A DNA stretch of 64,000 bases from Caballeronia insecticola (GTDB lineage Bacteria > Pseudomonadota > Gammaproteobacteria > Burkholderiales > Burkholderiaceae): contig NC_021294.1 of the NCBI RefSeq assembly GCF_000402035.1, positions 806,001 to 870,000 of the forward strand, in the 5' to 3' direction. Positions 43,448-52,290 of the stretch are shown here, one piece after another. Numbering within the stretch: position 1 is the stretch's first letter; every line of letters starts with the position of its first letter. The notes under the pieces are model-generated. The model saw nothing but the letters and a program-made list of their open reading frames with translations, did no database searches and had not been told where the DNA came from. Made by a program: the position numbers and the translations under genes.

Positions 43448-44191
43448 TTAGTTAGGGACGCTGCCGCACGCGAGCGGCAATTTGAGCGACCGGGCGGCGA
43501 CGGGCATGGGATCGGCCGGCGCGGGCAGCGAAGCCAGATAGGCCGCGATCGCGGTGATGTCGCGATCGCTCAGAAGCTTCGAGATGCGCCCCATGCAGTC
43601 GGGCGCGACCGTCGTGCGCGTGCCGTAGCGCCAGGCGCCCAGTTGCGCGCTGAGGTAATCCGCATGGAGGCCGAGCAGGCCGGGAATCGCCGGTTCCATG
43701 CCGGTCATGGCGGCGCCGTGGCAACTTACGCAGGCGGGAATCTTGCGCGCCGCATCGCCCTTGGTGACGAGCGTCTTGCCGAGATCGAGCGTTTTCGCAT
43801 CGACGGTGACGGGGCTGGGCGGCGGAAACGGCGGACGCTCGCTCGCGAAGTACTCGGCGATCTCCTTCAGGTACGCATCGGGGAGATACGCGAGCAGGTA
43901 GTTCATCGGCGGATATTTACGCCGGCCGTCGCGGAATGCGAGCAGTTGGTTGTACAGATAGCCGGCGGGCTTGCCGGACAGGCGCGGGAAGTAATCGTTG
44001 TCGGTGCCCTGGCCCTGCGCGCCGTGGCAGGCGGCGCATCCCATGACGCGGGCCTGCATCGTATCGGGCGCGCGTTCCAGCGGTGCACCTGCGGCGAACG
44101 CCCCACTGCTGATCAACGCGCCGACGAACGTGCCGACCAACGCGAAGAGCGCGGACAAGATGAGCGTGCTGCGCTTTGCCACGTTTCGCAC
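43448..44191 (-). CDS. Diheme cytochrome c
   Basis: A 247-residue exported protein with a signal peptide and two haem motifs, CAACH and CVSCH, in tandem cytochrome c domains (GQGTDNDYFPRLSGKPAGYL, AIPGLLGLHADYLSAQLGAW). The GTG at 44191 is preferred since GGGGG lies 4 bases upstream and the signal follows directly. First gene of the six-gene respiratory operon. Confidence 0.9.
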   Translation of the reverse strand: MRNVAKRSTLILSALFALVGTFVGALISSGAFAAGAPLERAPDTMQARVMGCAACHGAQGQGTDNDYFPRLSGKPAGYLYNQLLAFRDGRRKYPPMNYLLAYLPDAYLKEIAEYFASERPPFPPPSPVTVDAKTLDLGKTLVTKGDAARKIPACVSCHGAAMTGMEPAIPGLLGLHADYLSAQLGAWRYGTRTTVAPDCMGRISKLLSDRDITAIAAYLASLPAPADPMPVAARSLKLPLACGSVPN

Positions 44192-44537
44192 GTAACCCCC
44201 GTTGTCGATTTGCCGTGTTCGATTTCGCGGACGCGGTAAGGCGCGTCCGGAGCGGTTTTTCAAGTCACTGCAATGCGCTGGCTGCCGATGGGTTGCGACT
44301 GGCTTTTCTGATCTTAGAAGAGACGGACCGTTTTCCCAAGCACCGAGATTGTCTCAATGCGATTCATCGCTGCGCGCGTCACGCGTGATCGTTCTTTGCG
44401 ATTGAACAATGAAACGCATCTTTTTGAGATAAGCAATGACGCAGTTCCAATCGGGTGCGCATTGTAGATAGCGGCATTGCGCCGCCACATGACCAATTTC
44501 AAGATATTCGAGGCAGCCAGTGCGCGGCCCGCGGCGC
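44192..44537 (-). promoter_or_regulatory. Control region upstream of the respiratory operon
   Basis: These 346 bases separate the norR stop from the first cytochrome gene, both on the minus strand, and must carry the operon promoter. I looked for an FNR/Anr site (TTGAT-N4-ATCAA) and a sigma-54 element and found neither in good form. No gene is supported. Confidence 0.3.
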
Positions 44538-46088
44538 TCACTTGAGCCCGAGACGCTTTGCCAGCCGATTCAGATTGGCGCGGTCCATGCCCAATTCGCG
44601 CGCCGCCGATGCCCAGTTTTGTCGATGACGTTCGAGCGCATCGACGACGAGCGCACGTTCGTAAGCCGTCACGGCTGCGCGGAAATCGGCGCCCGGCGTG
44701 AGCGCGGGCGCCGCCAGCGGCGACGCGGCCTGCGCGCCCGGCGCGTCGCCGTTGAGCGCGAGATCGGCGGCCGTGAGCGTGAGAATGCGCGGACGCTCAC
44801 GATGCGCCGCCAGCGCCTTCAGCGCGCTGCGCCCGATCAGATGCTCCAGTTCGCGGACGTTGCCGGGCCAGCGGTAAGCGAGCAGCGCGGCCTGCGCATC
44901 GGTGGAAAGCCGCAGGCTCAGCAAGCCGAGCCGCGAACGGTTCTCCTCCAGAAAGAATCCCGCGAGCAGCAGCACGTCGCGGCCGCGCTCGCGCAGCGGC
45001 GGCACGACGAGCGGATACACAGACAGCCGGTGATAGAAATCCGCGCGAAAACGCCCCGCGCGCACTTCCTCGGCGAGATCGCGATTGGTCGCGGCGATCA
45101 GCCGCACATCGACCTTATGCTCGCTGTCCGAGCCGATACGCTGCAACTGGCCGTTCTGCAGCACGCGCAGCAGCTTGGCCTGCACGGGCAGCGGCAGTTC
45201 GCCGACCTCGTCGAGAAAGAGCGTGCCGCCGTCGGCGAGTTCGAACTTGCCGCGCCGGTCCGACGACGCCCCCGAAAACGCGCCGCGCACGTGTCCGAAC
45301 AGCTCGCTTTCGACGAGCGTGTCGGGCAGCGCCGCGCAATTCAGGCTGACGAGCGGCTTGTCGGCGCGCGGCGACAGCGCGTGAATTTCGCTCGCGACGA
45401 GTTCCTTGCCGACGCCCGTTTCGCCCGCAACGAGCACCGTCAGATCGCTCGACGCGACAATCGCGATTTCCTCCAGCAAACGCTTGTGCGGTTCGCTGCT
45501 TCCGATCATTTCGCGCCGGCGCGGGCCGCTCGCCTGCCGGTAGATCTCGGCGCGCTGACGCTCGGCCTCGCTCGTCCTGGCGAGCGAATCGATGCGTTCC
45601 GCGACGCTCACGGTCGCCGCCGCGAGACTCAGAAATGCCTGTAGCGACGCCATGTCGACGCCATCGAAACGGGCGGGATCGAGTGCATCGAGCGTGAGCA
45701 GCCCCCATGCGCGCCCGCGGACAAAGAGCGGGCAGCCAAGGCAGTCGTGCACTTCCAGATGGCCGCTCAGGCCTTTGACGAGGCCGTCGTAGGGATCGGG
45801 CAGATCGGAACTGGCGGGGAAGCGCGTCGGCTCTTCGCGGGCGAGGATGCGCGCGAAACGCGGATGTTCGCTCACGCGAAAGCGCCGGCCGAGCGTGTCG
45901 CCCGATAAGCCGTCGATGGCGAGCGGCACGAGCGTGTCGCCGTCGAGACGCAGCAGCGCGGTGGCGTCGCTCGGGAAAAGCGCGCGCAAAGTGTGCAGCA
46001 GACGCCGGTAGCGTTCGGTGTCCGGCATCTCGCTCGACAAGTCTTCGATGAGCGGCACGAGCGCATCCAGCAAGACTCGCGAAGTCAT
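44538..46088 (-). CDS. norR: NorR nitric oxide-sensing sigma-54 activator
   Basis: A 516-residue regulator. The N-terminal GAF domain would bind NO at a ferrous iron; H114 and C116 in EVHDC match the spacing of known iron ligands. The AAA+ domain has Walker A GETGVGKE at 222-229, and GAFSGA at 269-274 where most such proteins have GAFTGA. A Fis-type helix-turn-helix closes the protein ([23 protein letters not shown]). The ATG at 46088 gives the same N-terminal length as enteric NorR; the longer frame from 46133 would run through two of the predicted NorR sites. It is divergent from hmp. Confidence 0.92.
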   Translation of the reverse strand: MTSRVLLDALVPLIEDLSSEMPDTERYRRLLHTLRALFPSDATALLRLDGDTLVPLAIDGLSGDTLGRRFRVSEHPRFARILAREEPTRFPASSDLPDPYDGLVKGLSGHLEVHDCLGCPLFVRGRAWGLLTLDALDPARFDGVDMASLQAFLSLAAATVSVAERIDSLARTSEAERQRAEIYRQASGPRRREMIGSSEPHKRLLEEIAIVASSDLTVLVAGETGVGKELVASEIHALSPRADKPLVSLNCAALPDTLVESELFGHVRGAFSGASSDRRGKFELADGGTLFLDEVGELPLPVQAKLLRVLQNGQLQRIGSDSEHKVDVRLIAATNRDLAEEVRAGRFRADFYHRLSVYPLVVPPLRERGRDVLLLAGFFLEENRSRLGLLSLRLSTDAQAALLAYRWPGNVRELEHLIGRSALKALAAHRERPRILTLTAADLALNGDAPGAQAASPLAAPALTPGADFRAAVTAYERALVVDALERHRQNWASAARELGMDRANLNRLAKRLGLK

Positions 46089-46130
46089 TGCGACTACATC
46101 GGCAGTCCGTTTGACCAGAGTCGATTCGAC
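46084..46130 (+). promoter_or_regulatory. Three NorR-type binding sites
   Basis: Three copies of GTC-N5-GAC lie at 46084-46094, 46105-46115 and 46120-46130. They satisfy the GT-N7-AC consensus described for NorR enhancers, which also come in threes upstream of NO-detoxification genes. They lie about 70-110 bp upstream of the likely hmp start point. The leftmost overlaps the norR start codon and could allow autorepression. Confidence 0.65.
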
Positions 46131-46172
46131 CATATGAGACTCTAAACGATTGATTTACCGACGATTCTACCT

Positions 46173-46188
46173 TGGCACGAAACGTGTA
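46173..46188 (+). promoter_or_regulatory. Sigma-54-like promoter of hmp
   Basis: The sequence TGGCACGAAACGTGTA has a perfect TGGCACG -24 element; the -12 element at the right distance reads GTGT instead of TTGC. The start point would be near 46198, 62 bases before the hmp ATG. Presence of NorR sites upstream supports it despite the weak -12. Confidence 0.5.
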
Positions 46189-46259
46189 TTAACTGATGCG
46201 AAAAGATTTTCGTCGCGGAAGCGCCCTGTTTCCGCCTTCATCACACGAGGAACCGAAGA

Positions 46260-47441
46260 ATGCTGTCAGCCGAACACCGTGCCATCGTCAAGGCAACCGT
46301 CCCGCTGCTCGAAAGCGGCGGCGAGGCGCTCACCACGCACTTCTACAACAAGATGCTCACCGAATATCCCGAAGTGCGCCCGATGTTCAATCAGGCGCAC
46401 CAGGCAAGCGGTGCGCAGCAACGGGCGCTCGCCAACGGCGTGCTGATGTACGCGCGTCACATCGACGAACTGGAAAAGCTCGGCGGCCTCGTCGGGCAGA
46501 TCATCAACAAGCACGTCGCGCTGAACATCCAGCCGGAACATTATCCGATCGTCGGTAGCTGCCTGCTCAAGTCGATCCGCGAAGTGCTCGGCGACGAGAT
46601 CGCGACCGACGCCGTCATCGATGCCTGGGCCGCTGCCTACGGGCAACTCGCCGATCTGCTGATCGGCCTGGAAGAAGGCATGTACAGCGAGCGCGAGCAG
46701 GCGCCGGGCGGATGGCGCGGCACGCGGCGCTTCGTCGTCGCGCGCAAGGTGAAGGAGAGCGACGAAATCACGTCGTTCTATTTCGTGCCCGAAGACGGCG
46801 ACGCGCTGCTCGACTTTCATCCGGGCCAGTACATCGGGCTGCGCGTGTTCCTCGACGGCGACGAACTGCGCCGCAACTACTCGCTGTCGGCCGCGCCCAA
46901 CGGCCGCGAATACCGTATCAGCGTGAAGCGCGAGCCGAACGGCAAGGTGTCCAATTTCCTGCACGAGAACCTGCGCGAACGCGATGTCATCGAACTCTAT
47001 CCGCCTGCTGGCGATTTCAAGCTCGAGCACAGCGACAAGCCGCTCGTGCTGATCAGCGGCGGCGTCGGTATCACGCCGACGCTCGCGATGCTGCAAGCCG
47101 CGCTCGCGACGCAGCGCCCGGTGCACTTCATCCACTCGGCGCGGCACGGCGGCGTGCACGCGTTCCGCGAGGTCATCGAGGATCTGGCGGCGCGGCATCC
47201 GCAACTCAAGCGCTTCTACTGTTACGAGCGCAAAGTCGACGGCGATCACGAAGCGCACGGCATCGGCTTCGTCGATGAAACGCTGCTCGACAAGTGGCTC
47301 CCCAGGAACCGCGATGTCGATGCGTACTTCCTCGGACCGAAGGCATTCATGAAGGCCGTGAAGAAGCATCTGAAGGCGCTCGGCGTGCCCGAAAAGCAGA
47401 GCCGTTACGAGTTCTTCGGCCCGGCGTCGGCGCTCGACTGA
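46260..47441 (+). CDS. hmp: Flavohaemoprotein NO dioxygenase
   Basis: A 393-residue enzyme oxidising NO to nitrate with O2 and NAD(P)H. The globin domain (about 1-138) has the distal-pocket start LSAEHRAIVKATVPLL and the haem region KHVALNIQPEHYPIVG. The FAD domain (about 150-260) has RRNYSLSAAPNGREYRISVK; the NAD domain has ISGGVGITPTLAML and ends KSRYEFFGP-like (QSRYEFFGPAS). Full length. NorR control is indicated by the sites between the two genes. Confidence 0.97.
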   Translation: MLSAEHRAIVKATVPLLESGGEALTTHFYNKMLTEYPEVRPMFNQAHQASGAQQRALANGVLMYARHIDELEKLGGLVGQIINKHVALNIQPEHYPIVGSCLLKSIREVLGDEIATDAVIDAWAAAYGQLADLLIGLEEGMYSEREQAPGGWRGTRRFVVARKVKESDEITSFYFVPEDGDALLDFHPGQYIGLRVFLDGDELRRNYSLSAAPNGREYRISVKREPNGKVSNFLHENLRERDVIELYPPAGDFKLEHSDKPLVLISGGVGITPTLAMLQAALATQRPVHFIHSARHGGVHAFREVIEDLAARHPQLKRFYCYERKVDGDHEAHGIGFVDETLLDKWLPRNRDVDAYFLGPKAFMKAVKKHLKALGVPEKQSRYEFFGPASALD

Positions 47442-47467
47442 ACTTCGCCCGGCACCGCGCCTGCAGA

Positions 47468-47499
47468 CCCGCGGCTGATTTTCGCCGCGGGTTTTTTTT
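47468..47499 (+). terminator. Rho-independent terminator of hmp
   Basis: CCCGCGGC at 47468-47475 pairs perfectly with GCCGCGGG at 47484-47491, followed by eight T residues (47492-47499), 27 bases after the hmp stop codon. Confidence 0.92.
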
Positions 47500-47542
47500 G
47501 CGCACGGGAATGAATCGGCATGGGTTGGAAATATGCGCGATT

Positions 47543-47578
47543 GGTCACCTCAAATTAGGAAAAACCGGTCATTTCAAA
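47543..47578 (+). promoter_or_regulatory. Direct repeat in AhpD-like gene promoter
   Basis: GGTCACCTCAAA (47543-47554) and GGTCATTTCAAA (47567-47578) are direct repeats with start points 24 bases apart, about 75-110 bp before the ATG at 47655. TAATCT/TATACC near 47595-47607 could be the -10. The spacing of just over two helical turns suits a dimeric regulator; its identity is unknown. Confidence 0.4.
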
Positions 47579-47654
47579 ACGCCACTTCGGCGCCTAATCT
47601 ATACCTGTCGCGCCGCTCTGGCGCACTTCCGAACCCAAGCCAAGGAGATTCGCC

Positions 47655-48092
47655 ATGGAACCCCGTCTCGACTTCTACAAAGCCAGCCCCGCCGCAATCA
47701 AGGCGCTCATCGGTGTGGAAGAGCGCATCGGCAAGTCCGCGCTCGAAAAATCGCTGACCGAACTGGTTCGCCTTCGCGCATCGCAGATCAACGGCTGCGC
47801 GTTCTGCGTCGACATGCACACGACTGACGCGCGCAAGGGCGGCGAAACCGACCGCCGTCTGGCAACGGTCGTCGTGTGGCGCGAAACGCCGTTCTTCACC
47901 GACCGCGAACGCGCTGCGCTCGAATGGACCGAGGCGCTCACGCTGGTGTCGCAGGATCACGTGCCCGATGCCGTGTGGCAAGCCGTCAAACCGCATTTCA
48001 GCGACGAGGAAATCGTCGACCTGACCTTGCTCGTCAGCGCGATCAACGCGTGGAACCGCTTCGCGATTGCGTTCCGCAAACTGCCCGCGTGA
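47655..48092 (+). CDS. AhpD-like carboxymuconolactone decarboxylase family protein
   Basis: A 145-residue protein with the alkylhydroperoxidase D-like core: ELVRLRASQINGCAFCVDMHT with C48, C51 and H55 forming the peroxidatic set. YciW/AhpD-like members reduce peroxides or act in stress response. AAGGAG lies before the ATG. It stands between hmp and a cupin gene and probably shares a transcript with the latter two genes. Confidence 0.92.
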   Translation: MEPRLDFYKASPAAIKALIGVEERIGKSALEKSLTELVRLRASQINGCAFCVDMHTTDARKGGETDRRLATVVVWRETPFFTDRERAALEWTEALTLVSQDHVPDAVWQAVKPHFSDEEIVDLTLLVSAINAWNRFAIAFRKLPA

Positions 48093-48102
48093 GGACGACG
48101 AC

Positions 48103-48516
48103 ATGAGCACGCGCAACATTCTTGTGCTGGCGGCCGCGTTCGTTTTCGGCGCGTCGCACGCCCTGGCACACGACACGGCCGGCGCGGAGGAGATCGTCAC
48201 GCCGGTGATGAAGCAGGCGATTCCCGAAGCGGCCGGCAAGAACGTGCTGATGGCGACCGTCTTCTACAAGCCGGGACAGGCGTCGGAAGCGCACACGCAT
48301 CCCGGTTCGATCTTCGCGTATGTGCTCGAGGGCCGCGTCACGTCGCAGCTCGAAGGCTCGCCCGCGAAGACTTACGGGCCGGGCGAATCGTGGTATGAGC
48401 CGCCGGGCGCGCATCACGTTGTGTCGAAAAACGCGAGCGCGACGAAGCCGGCGAAGCTGCTGGTGTTCGCGATCGCCGGCGACGGTGAGCCGATCAAGCA
48501 GCCGCTGCCGCACTGA
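48103..48516 (+). CDS. Exported cupin-domain protein
   Basis: A 137-residue protein with a signal peptide (cleavage near LAHD) and one cupin barrel: EAHTHPGSIFAYVLEGRV and GESWYEPPGAHHVVSKN carry metal-binding His residues. Periplasmic cupins of this sort accompany AhpD-like genes in many proteobacteria. It begins 10 bases after the AhpD-like gene. Confidence 0.9.
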   Translation: MSTRNILVLAAAFVFGASHALAHDTAGAEEIVTPVMKQAIPEAAGKNVLMATVFYKPGQASEAHTHPGSIFAYVLEGRVTSQLEGSPAKTYGPGESWYEPPGAHHVVSKNASATKPAKLLVFAIAGDGEPIKQPLPH

Positions 48517-48618
48517 ACGGGGCGGTGACATCGTGAGGCGTTTCGGGGTGGCTGTGCGGCTCCGCTATGCAGCTCCGGATTGCGCGTGTGCGTGGAACAG
48601 CTTCATTGTGAGGATGTC

Positions 48619-49848
48619 ATGAAGATCGCCGAACCCAACCCGGTTTTCGTCGCTGCGCCGCGCGGCAGTAAGCCGAATCGCGTATCGCGCTTTGCGCTCT
48701 TCAATCTCGGCTTCCGGCCGTTCTATCTGTGCGGTGCGGCCTTTGGCGCGCTGGCGCTCACGGTGTGGCTGCTCGTCTTGTCCGGCGTGCCGCTCGCGGG
48801 CGGCTATCTGCTGCGCGCCAACCCGATCGGCTGGCACGCGCACGAGATGGTGTTCGGCTTTGCGGCGGCGATCATCGTCGGATTTCTGCTGACGGCGGTG
48901 CGCGCGTGGACCGGTCGGGACACGGCCAAAGGCGTGACGCTGGCAACGCTTGCTGTGCTGTGGCTCGCGGGGCGTGTGCTCGTGTGGAGCGGCCCGGCGC
49001 TGCCCGCCGCGCTCGTCGATGGCGCGTTTCTGCCTGTCGTCGCGTGGCTGTTGCTGCGCGTGCTCATGAAGGCGGGCAACCGGCGCAACTATTTCGTCGC
49101 GGCGGTGCTGCTGGCGTTCGGCGCGCTGAACGCCGCGTTCCACGTTTTTTCGATCGATGCGCGGCCCGATCTCGCGATGCGCGCCGTCTATGCGTCGGCG
49201 GGCATCGTGGTGCTGCTGGTCGGCGTGATCGGCGGACGCGTAATCCCGATGTTCACCGCCAACGCCCTGCCGGGGCTTAAGGCGCGGCGCTGGCGCGTCG
49301 TCGAATGGAGCGTTGCGCCGCTGACGCTGGCGGCTTTCATCGCCGATGCCTTCGCCGTCGATGGCACGCTCGTCGCGGTTCTCGCCGTGCTCGCGGGCAG
49401 CGCGCATCTGGCGCGGATGATCGGCTGGCGCTCCGGCGCGGTTCGCGGTCGGCCGATTCTCGCCATCCTGCATCTCGCCTACGCGTGGCTGCCCGCCGGT
49501 TTCGCGTTGCTCGCGCTCGCCGCGCTCGGCACGCCGCGCGTGACGCACAGTCTCGCGATGCACGCGTTCGGCGCAGGCGCGATCGGCGGTGCGATCATCG
49601 CGATGATCACGCGCACCGCGCGCGGACATACGGGCCGCCCGCTTGTTGCCGACCGGCGCGATATCGCGTGTTATGCGCTCGTCATGGCCGCGGGCGCGCT
49701 GCGCGTGTTCGGACCGCTCGCGCTGCCGTCGTCGCATGCGGCGTGGATCTTCGCCGCCGGCATCTGCTGGGTGCTGGCGTTCGCGCTGTACGTCGCGGCG
49801 TATGCGGCACCGCTGTTCCGGCCACGCGAAGACGGCAAACCCGGTTGA
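48619..49848 (+). CDS. nnrS: NnrS-family haem-copper membrane protein
   Basis: A 409-residue protein with about 12 membrane helices, family NnrS, which relieves NO stress in cells. Hallmarks are LFNLGFRPFYLCGA, NPIGWHAHEMVFGFAAAIIVGFLLTA, GGRVIPMFTANAL and LHLAYAWLPAGF, with the haem-associated histidines present. GAGG lies six bases before the ATG at 48619. It completes the norR-hmp-linked NO-protection group. Confidence 0.94.
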   Translation: MKIAEPNPVFVAAPRGSKPNRVSRFALFNLGFRPFYLCGAAFGALALTVWLLVLSGVPLAGGYLLRANPIGWHAHEMVFGFAAAIIVGFLLTAVRAWTGRDTAKGVTLATLAVLWLAGRVLVWSGPALPAALVDGAFLPVVAWLLLRVLMKAGNRRNYFVAAVLLAFGALNAAFHVFSIDARPDLAMRAVYASAGIVVLLVGVIGGRVIPMFTANALPGLKARRWRVVEWSVAPLTLAAFIADAFAVDGTLVAVLAVLAGSAHLARMIGWRSGAVRGRPILAILHLAYAWLPAGFALLALAALGTPRVTHSLAMHAFGAGAIGGAIIAMITRTARGHTGRPLVADRRDIACYALVMAAGALRVFGPLALPSSHAAWIFAAGICWVLAFALYVAAYAAPLFRPREDGKPG

Positions 49849-49927
49849 GACGGCCACGCTTTTTGACATCCGGACCGTCGCGTTCCGCGAGAATCGCGTC
49901 CTGCCTTTCCCGTTTCCGGATGTCCCC

Positions 49928-50083
49928 ATGAAGCACCTTCGTATTCTTTGCCTCGCCGCGACCGTCATGCTCGCGACGACGCTGCTCGGCGGCTGCGGCC
50001 TCTTCGGCTGCGCCGCCGCCCTGGCGACGAACGGCAGCAGCGTCGGCGGCATCGGCGGTTGCCACGTGGGAACGCGGTTCTGA
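49928..50083 (+). CDS. Small lipoprotein
   Basis: A 51-residue protein with a clear lipoprotein signal: MKHLRILCLAATVML then TTLLGGC, with the lipid-bearing Cys at 23. The mature part (about 28 residues) is Gly-rich with two further Cys. Function is unknown. Confidence 0.65.
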   Translation: MKHLRILCLAATVMLATTLLGGCGLFGCAAALATNGSSVGGIGGCHVGTRF

Positions 50084-50239
50084 TGCCGCACCCTCCTCAT
50101 GCGGGGATCGCGGCTATCTCCTGAATAATCGTGCCGTCCCCGCGCGTGCCGGGTAGGCGCATGCGCCGTCCACGACGACACTACGTTCATTGGCCCACTG
50201 TCGGCGGCATCGTCAGGCCGACATCGAATGGAGATAGGC

Positions 50240-50416
50240 ATGAACGCTCACGTCAGTCTGGTTCTTATCGCTCTCGTTTCGTCGGTGGCGGCGCCGGCTT
50301 TCCGGGCGTGGGCCGCCAGCATCGACGTACGTGTTCCGCGCCTCGCGTATGGCGTCGCCGTTATAGGCGCCGACAATCCGAGGCGGCATCTGCTGTCGTT
50401 CCGCGCGTCGCCGTAG
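50240..50416 (+). CDS. Possible small exported protein
   Basis: A 58-residue reading frame with a signal-like start (MNAHVSLVLIALVSSVAAPA) and GGAG six bases before the ATG. No family is recognised, and the surrounding gap (50084-50620) holds nothing else I can support except a terminator at its right end. It may be a real small gene or chance. Confidence 0.35.
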   Translation: MNAHVSLVLIALVSSVAAPAFRAWAASIDVRVPRLAYGVAVIGADNPRRHLLSFRASP

Positions 50417-50572
50417 ACGCGCTGAACCGCCATCCTGCTGCCGCGGGATCGCTCGAATCATCGGGATAAGCGAGCGAGGAGACCACCTGCCGGCGGCATG
50501 ACAAACGCGCATCCGTGACGCGGCCCGCGTGCCGCATCGTCAGTCGCAGCCCACGGACAGCGCGAGCTCGAC

Positions 50573-50603
50573 AAGAAGAAACGGGCGACACGCCGGGTCG
50601 CCC
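50573..50603 (-). terminator. Terminator of oxalate/formate-type transporter gene
   Basis: GGGCGAC at 50583-50589 pairs with GTCGCCC at 50597-50603; on the minus strand the stem is followed by the T-rich GTTTCTTCTT. It lies 18 bases past the stop codon. Confidence 0.6.
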
Positions 50604-50620
50604 GCCCTGCCGTTCCCCTC

Positions 50621-51934
50621 TTATTCCTTCACGGTCGTGTACGACATGTCCAGCGTCGCCGCGCGCGCGTGCTTCTGCGAATGCGCATTGCGCATCGGCT
50701 TCAGCACGAACAGCGCGAGGAACGCCGATACCGCCGCCATGCCCGCCGCGAGCATGAAGACCGCGTGCCAGCTGCCGGTCATCGTCGTGATGACGCTCGA
50801 GAACGGCACGAGCAGCGCGGCCGTCCCCTTCGCCGTATAGAGCAGGCCCGCGTTGGTCGCGGCGAACTTCGGTCCGAACGTGTCACCGCAGGTCGCCGGG
50901 AAGAGGCTGTAGATCTCGCCCCAGGCGAAGAACACGATGCCCGTCAACACGACGAAGGCCACCGGATTGTGCCCGTAGTTCGACAGCGCGACGATACCCA
51001 CCGCTTCGATCGCGAACGCGACGAACATCGTGTTCTCGCGCCCGATGCGATCCGAGACCCAGCCGAAGAACGGCCGCGTCAGCCCGTTGAGCACGCGGTC
51101 GATGGTCAGGGCGAAAGTCAGCGCGGGCAGCGTCAGTCCGAGCAGCGAGACCGGCGAATCGTGCAGGCCGAAGTCCTTCGCGATCGGCCCGAGTTGCGCG
51201 GTGGCCATCAGCCCGCCGGCGGCCATCATCACGAACATGAGGTACATGACCCAGAAGATCGGCGATTGAAGCACCTGCTTCGGACTCGCGTTGTAGACGG
51301 CGGCCTTGACCGTGTTTTTCACGGACGCGATCAGTTGCGTCGGCGGCGCGTACAACGCCATGCCGAGCAGGAAAACGATGAGCCCCTGCCCCAGCCCGAA
51401 CCACAGGAACGTCGCTTCATAGCCGCTCGCCTTGATCATGTGCGCGATCGGCACGACGGTCGCAGCCGAGCCCATGCCGAAGCCCGCCGCCGTGATGCCC
51501 GCCGCGAGCCCGCGCCGCGTCGGGAACCACTTGAGCGCATTGCCGACGCAGGTGCCGTACACCGCGCCCGCGCCGACGCCGCCGACCGCCGCGGCGAAGT
51601 ACAGCAGCGGCAGCGACGACGCCACCGAGTTGAGCGCCCAGGCAATCGCGCACAGCAGCCCGCCGCCGACCACGACCGGCCGTGGGCCGTACTTGTCGAC
51701 GAGATAGCCTTCCACCGGCACCAGCCACGTCTCCGTCACGACGAAGATCGTGAACGCCACCTGAATGGCCGCGCGGCCCCAGTGATACTTCTCGTCGATC
51801 GGATTGACGAAGAGTGTCCAGCCGTACTGCATGTTGGCGATCATCGCCATGCAAATCACGCCAAAAACCAGTTGCAACCACGGCGACGCCAGGCGCGACG
51901 TCCCCTCCGGTCGGTTCATCTGCTCCGTTCCCAT
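50621..51934 (-). CDS. Oxalate/formate antiporter-type MFS transporter
   Basis: A 437-residue transporter with 12 membrane helices of the OFA (oxalate:formate antiporter) group. It shows PVEGYLVDKYGPRPVV, NALKWFPTRRGLAAGITAAGFG (OFA signature) and GWVSDRIGRENTM. Substrate could be oxalate, formate or another small carboxylate; oxalate decarboxylase genes are not in the window. AAGGAG precedes the ATG at 51934. Confidence 0.9.
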   Translation of the reverse strand: MGTEQMNRPEGTSRLASPWLQLVFGVICMAMIANMQYGWTLFVNPIDEKYHWGRAAIQVAFTIFVVTETWLVPVEGYLVDKYGPRPVVVGGGLLCAIAWALNSVASSLPLLYFAAAVGGVGAGAVYGTCVGNALKWFPTRRGLAAGITAAGFGMGSAATVVPIAHMIKASGYEATFLWFGLGQGLIVFLLGMALYAPPTQLIASVKNTVKAAVYNASPKQVLQSPIFWVMYLMFVMMAAGGLMATAQLGPIAKDFGLHDSPVSLLGLTLPALTFALTIDRVLNGLTRPFFGWVSDRIGRENTMFVAFAIEAVGIVALSNYGHNPVAFVVLTGIVFFAWGEIYSLFPATCGDTFGPKFAATNAGLLYTAKGTAALLVPFSSVITTMTGSWHAVFMLAAGMAAVSAFLALFVLKPMRNAHSQKHARAATLDMSYTTVKE

Positions 51935-52017
51935 GCCTGTCTCCTTGGCACAATGCCTATTCGTGTACGGACGTCGAACGACGCCTCCCGCGACGACTTC
52001 ACATGTCATCGCATATA

Positions 52018-52048
52018 CACAATATGTGATATATCAAGTAAGTCAAGC
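52018..52048 (-). promoter_or_regulatory. Promoter and palindromic operator of the MFS gene
   Basis: On the minus strand TTGACT (plus-strand 52041-52046) is followed after 16 bases by TATTGT (52019-52024). CACA-ATA-TGTG at 52018-52028 is a palindrome covering the -10, set in an AT-rich context, and is a good repressor site. GntR-type regulators often use such sites. The rest of the 356-base gap 51935-52290 holds only the terminator below. Confidence 0.45.
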
Positions 52049-52128
52049 GAAAGAAATGACCGGGTTTTCACGAGGGAAAACCCATTCCGTAAGCGCATGA
52101 AAGGTACAGTGCGCGTTTTTCTCCGGGC

Positions 52129-52162
52129 AAAAAAAAGCCCGGCAGAGACAGGCCTGCCGGGC
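52129..52162 (-). terminator. Rho-independent terminator of OprD-like gene
   Basis: GCCCGGCA at 52137-52144 pairs with TGCCGGGC at 52155-52162. On the minus strand it is followed by eight T residues, about 130 bases after the stop of the porin gene. Confidence 0.88.
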
Positions 52163-52290
52163 GATGAGCGTGGCGAGACATGGCAATCCGCAACACGCAG
52201 TCTCTTTATAGATGAAAGTTAAACGTAATGTAAACAGGTATTTTTGTAGGGTTTACACCGCGACGCTTTCAGCCGATTGCCTTGGGCCGG

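Noticed and set aside
46089..46133. Longer NorR start at 46133
   Set aside because: It adds 15 residues not matched in NorR proteins and would run through two predicted NorR sites.
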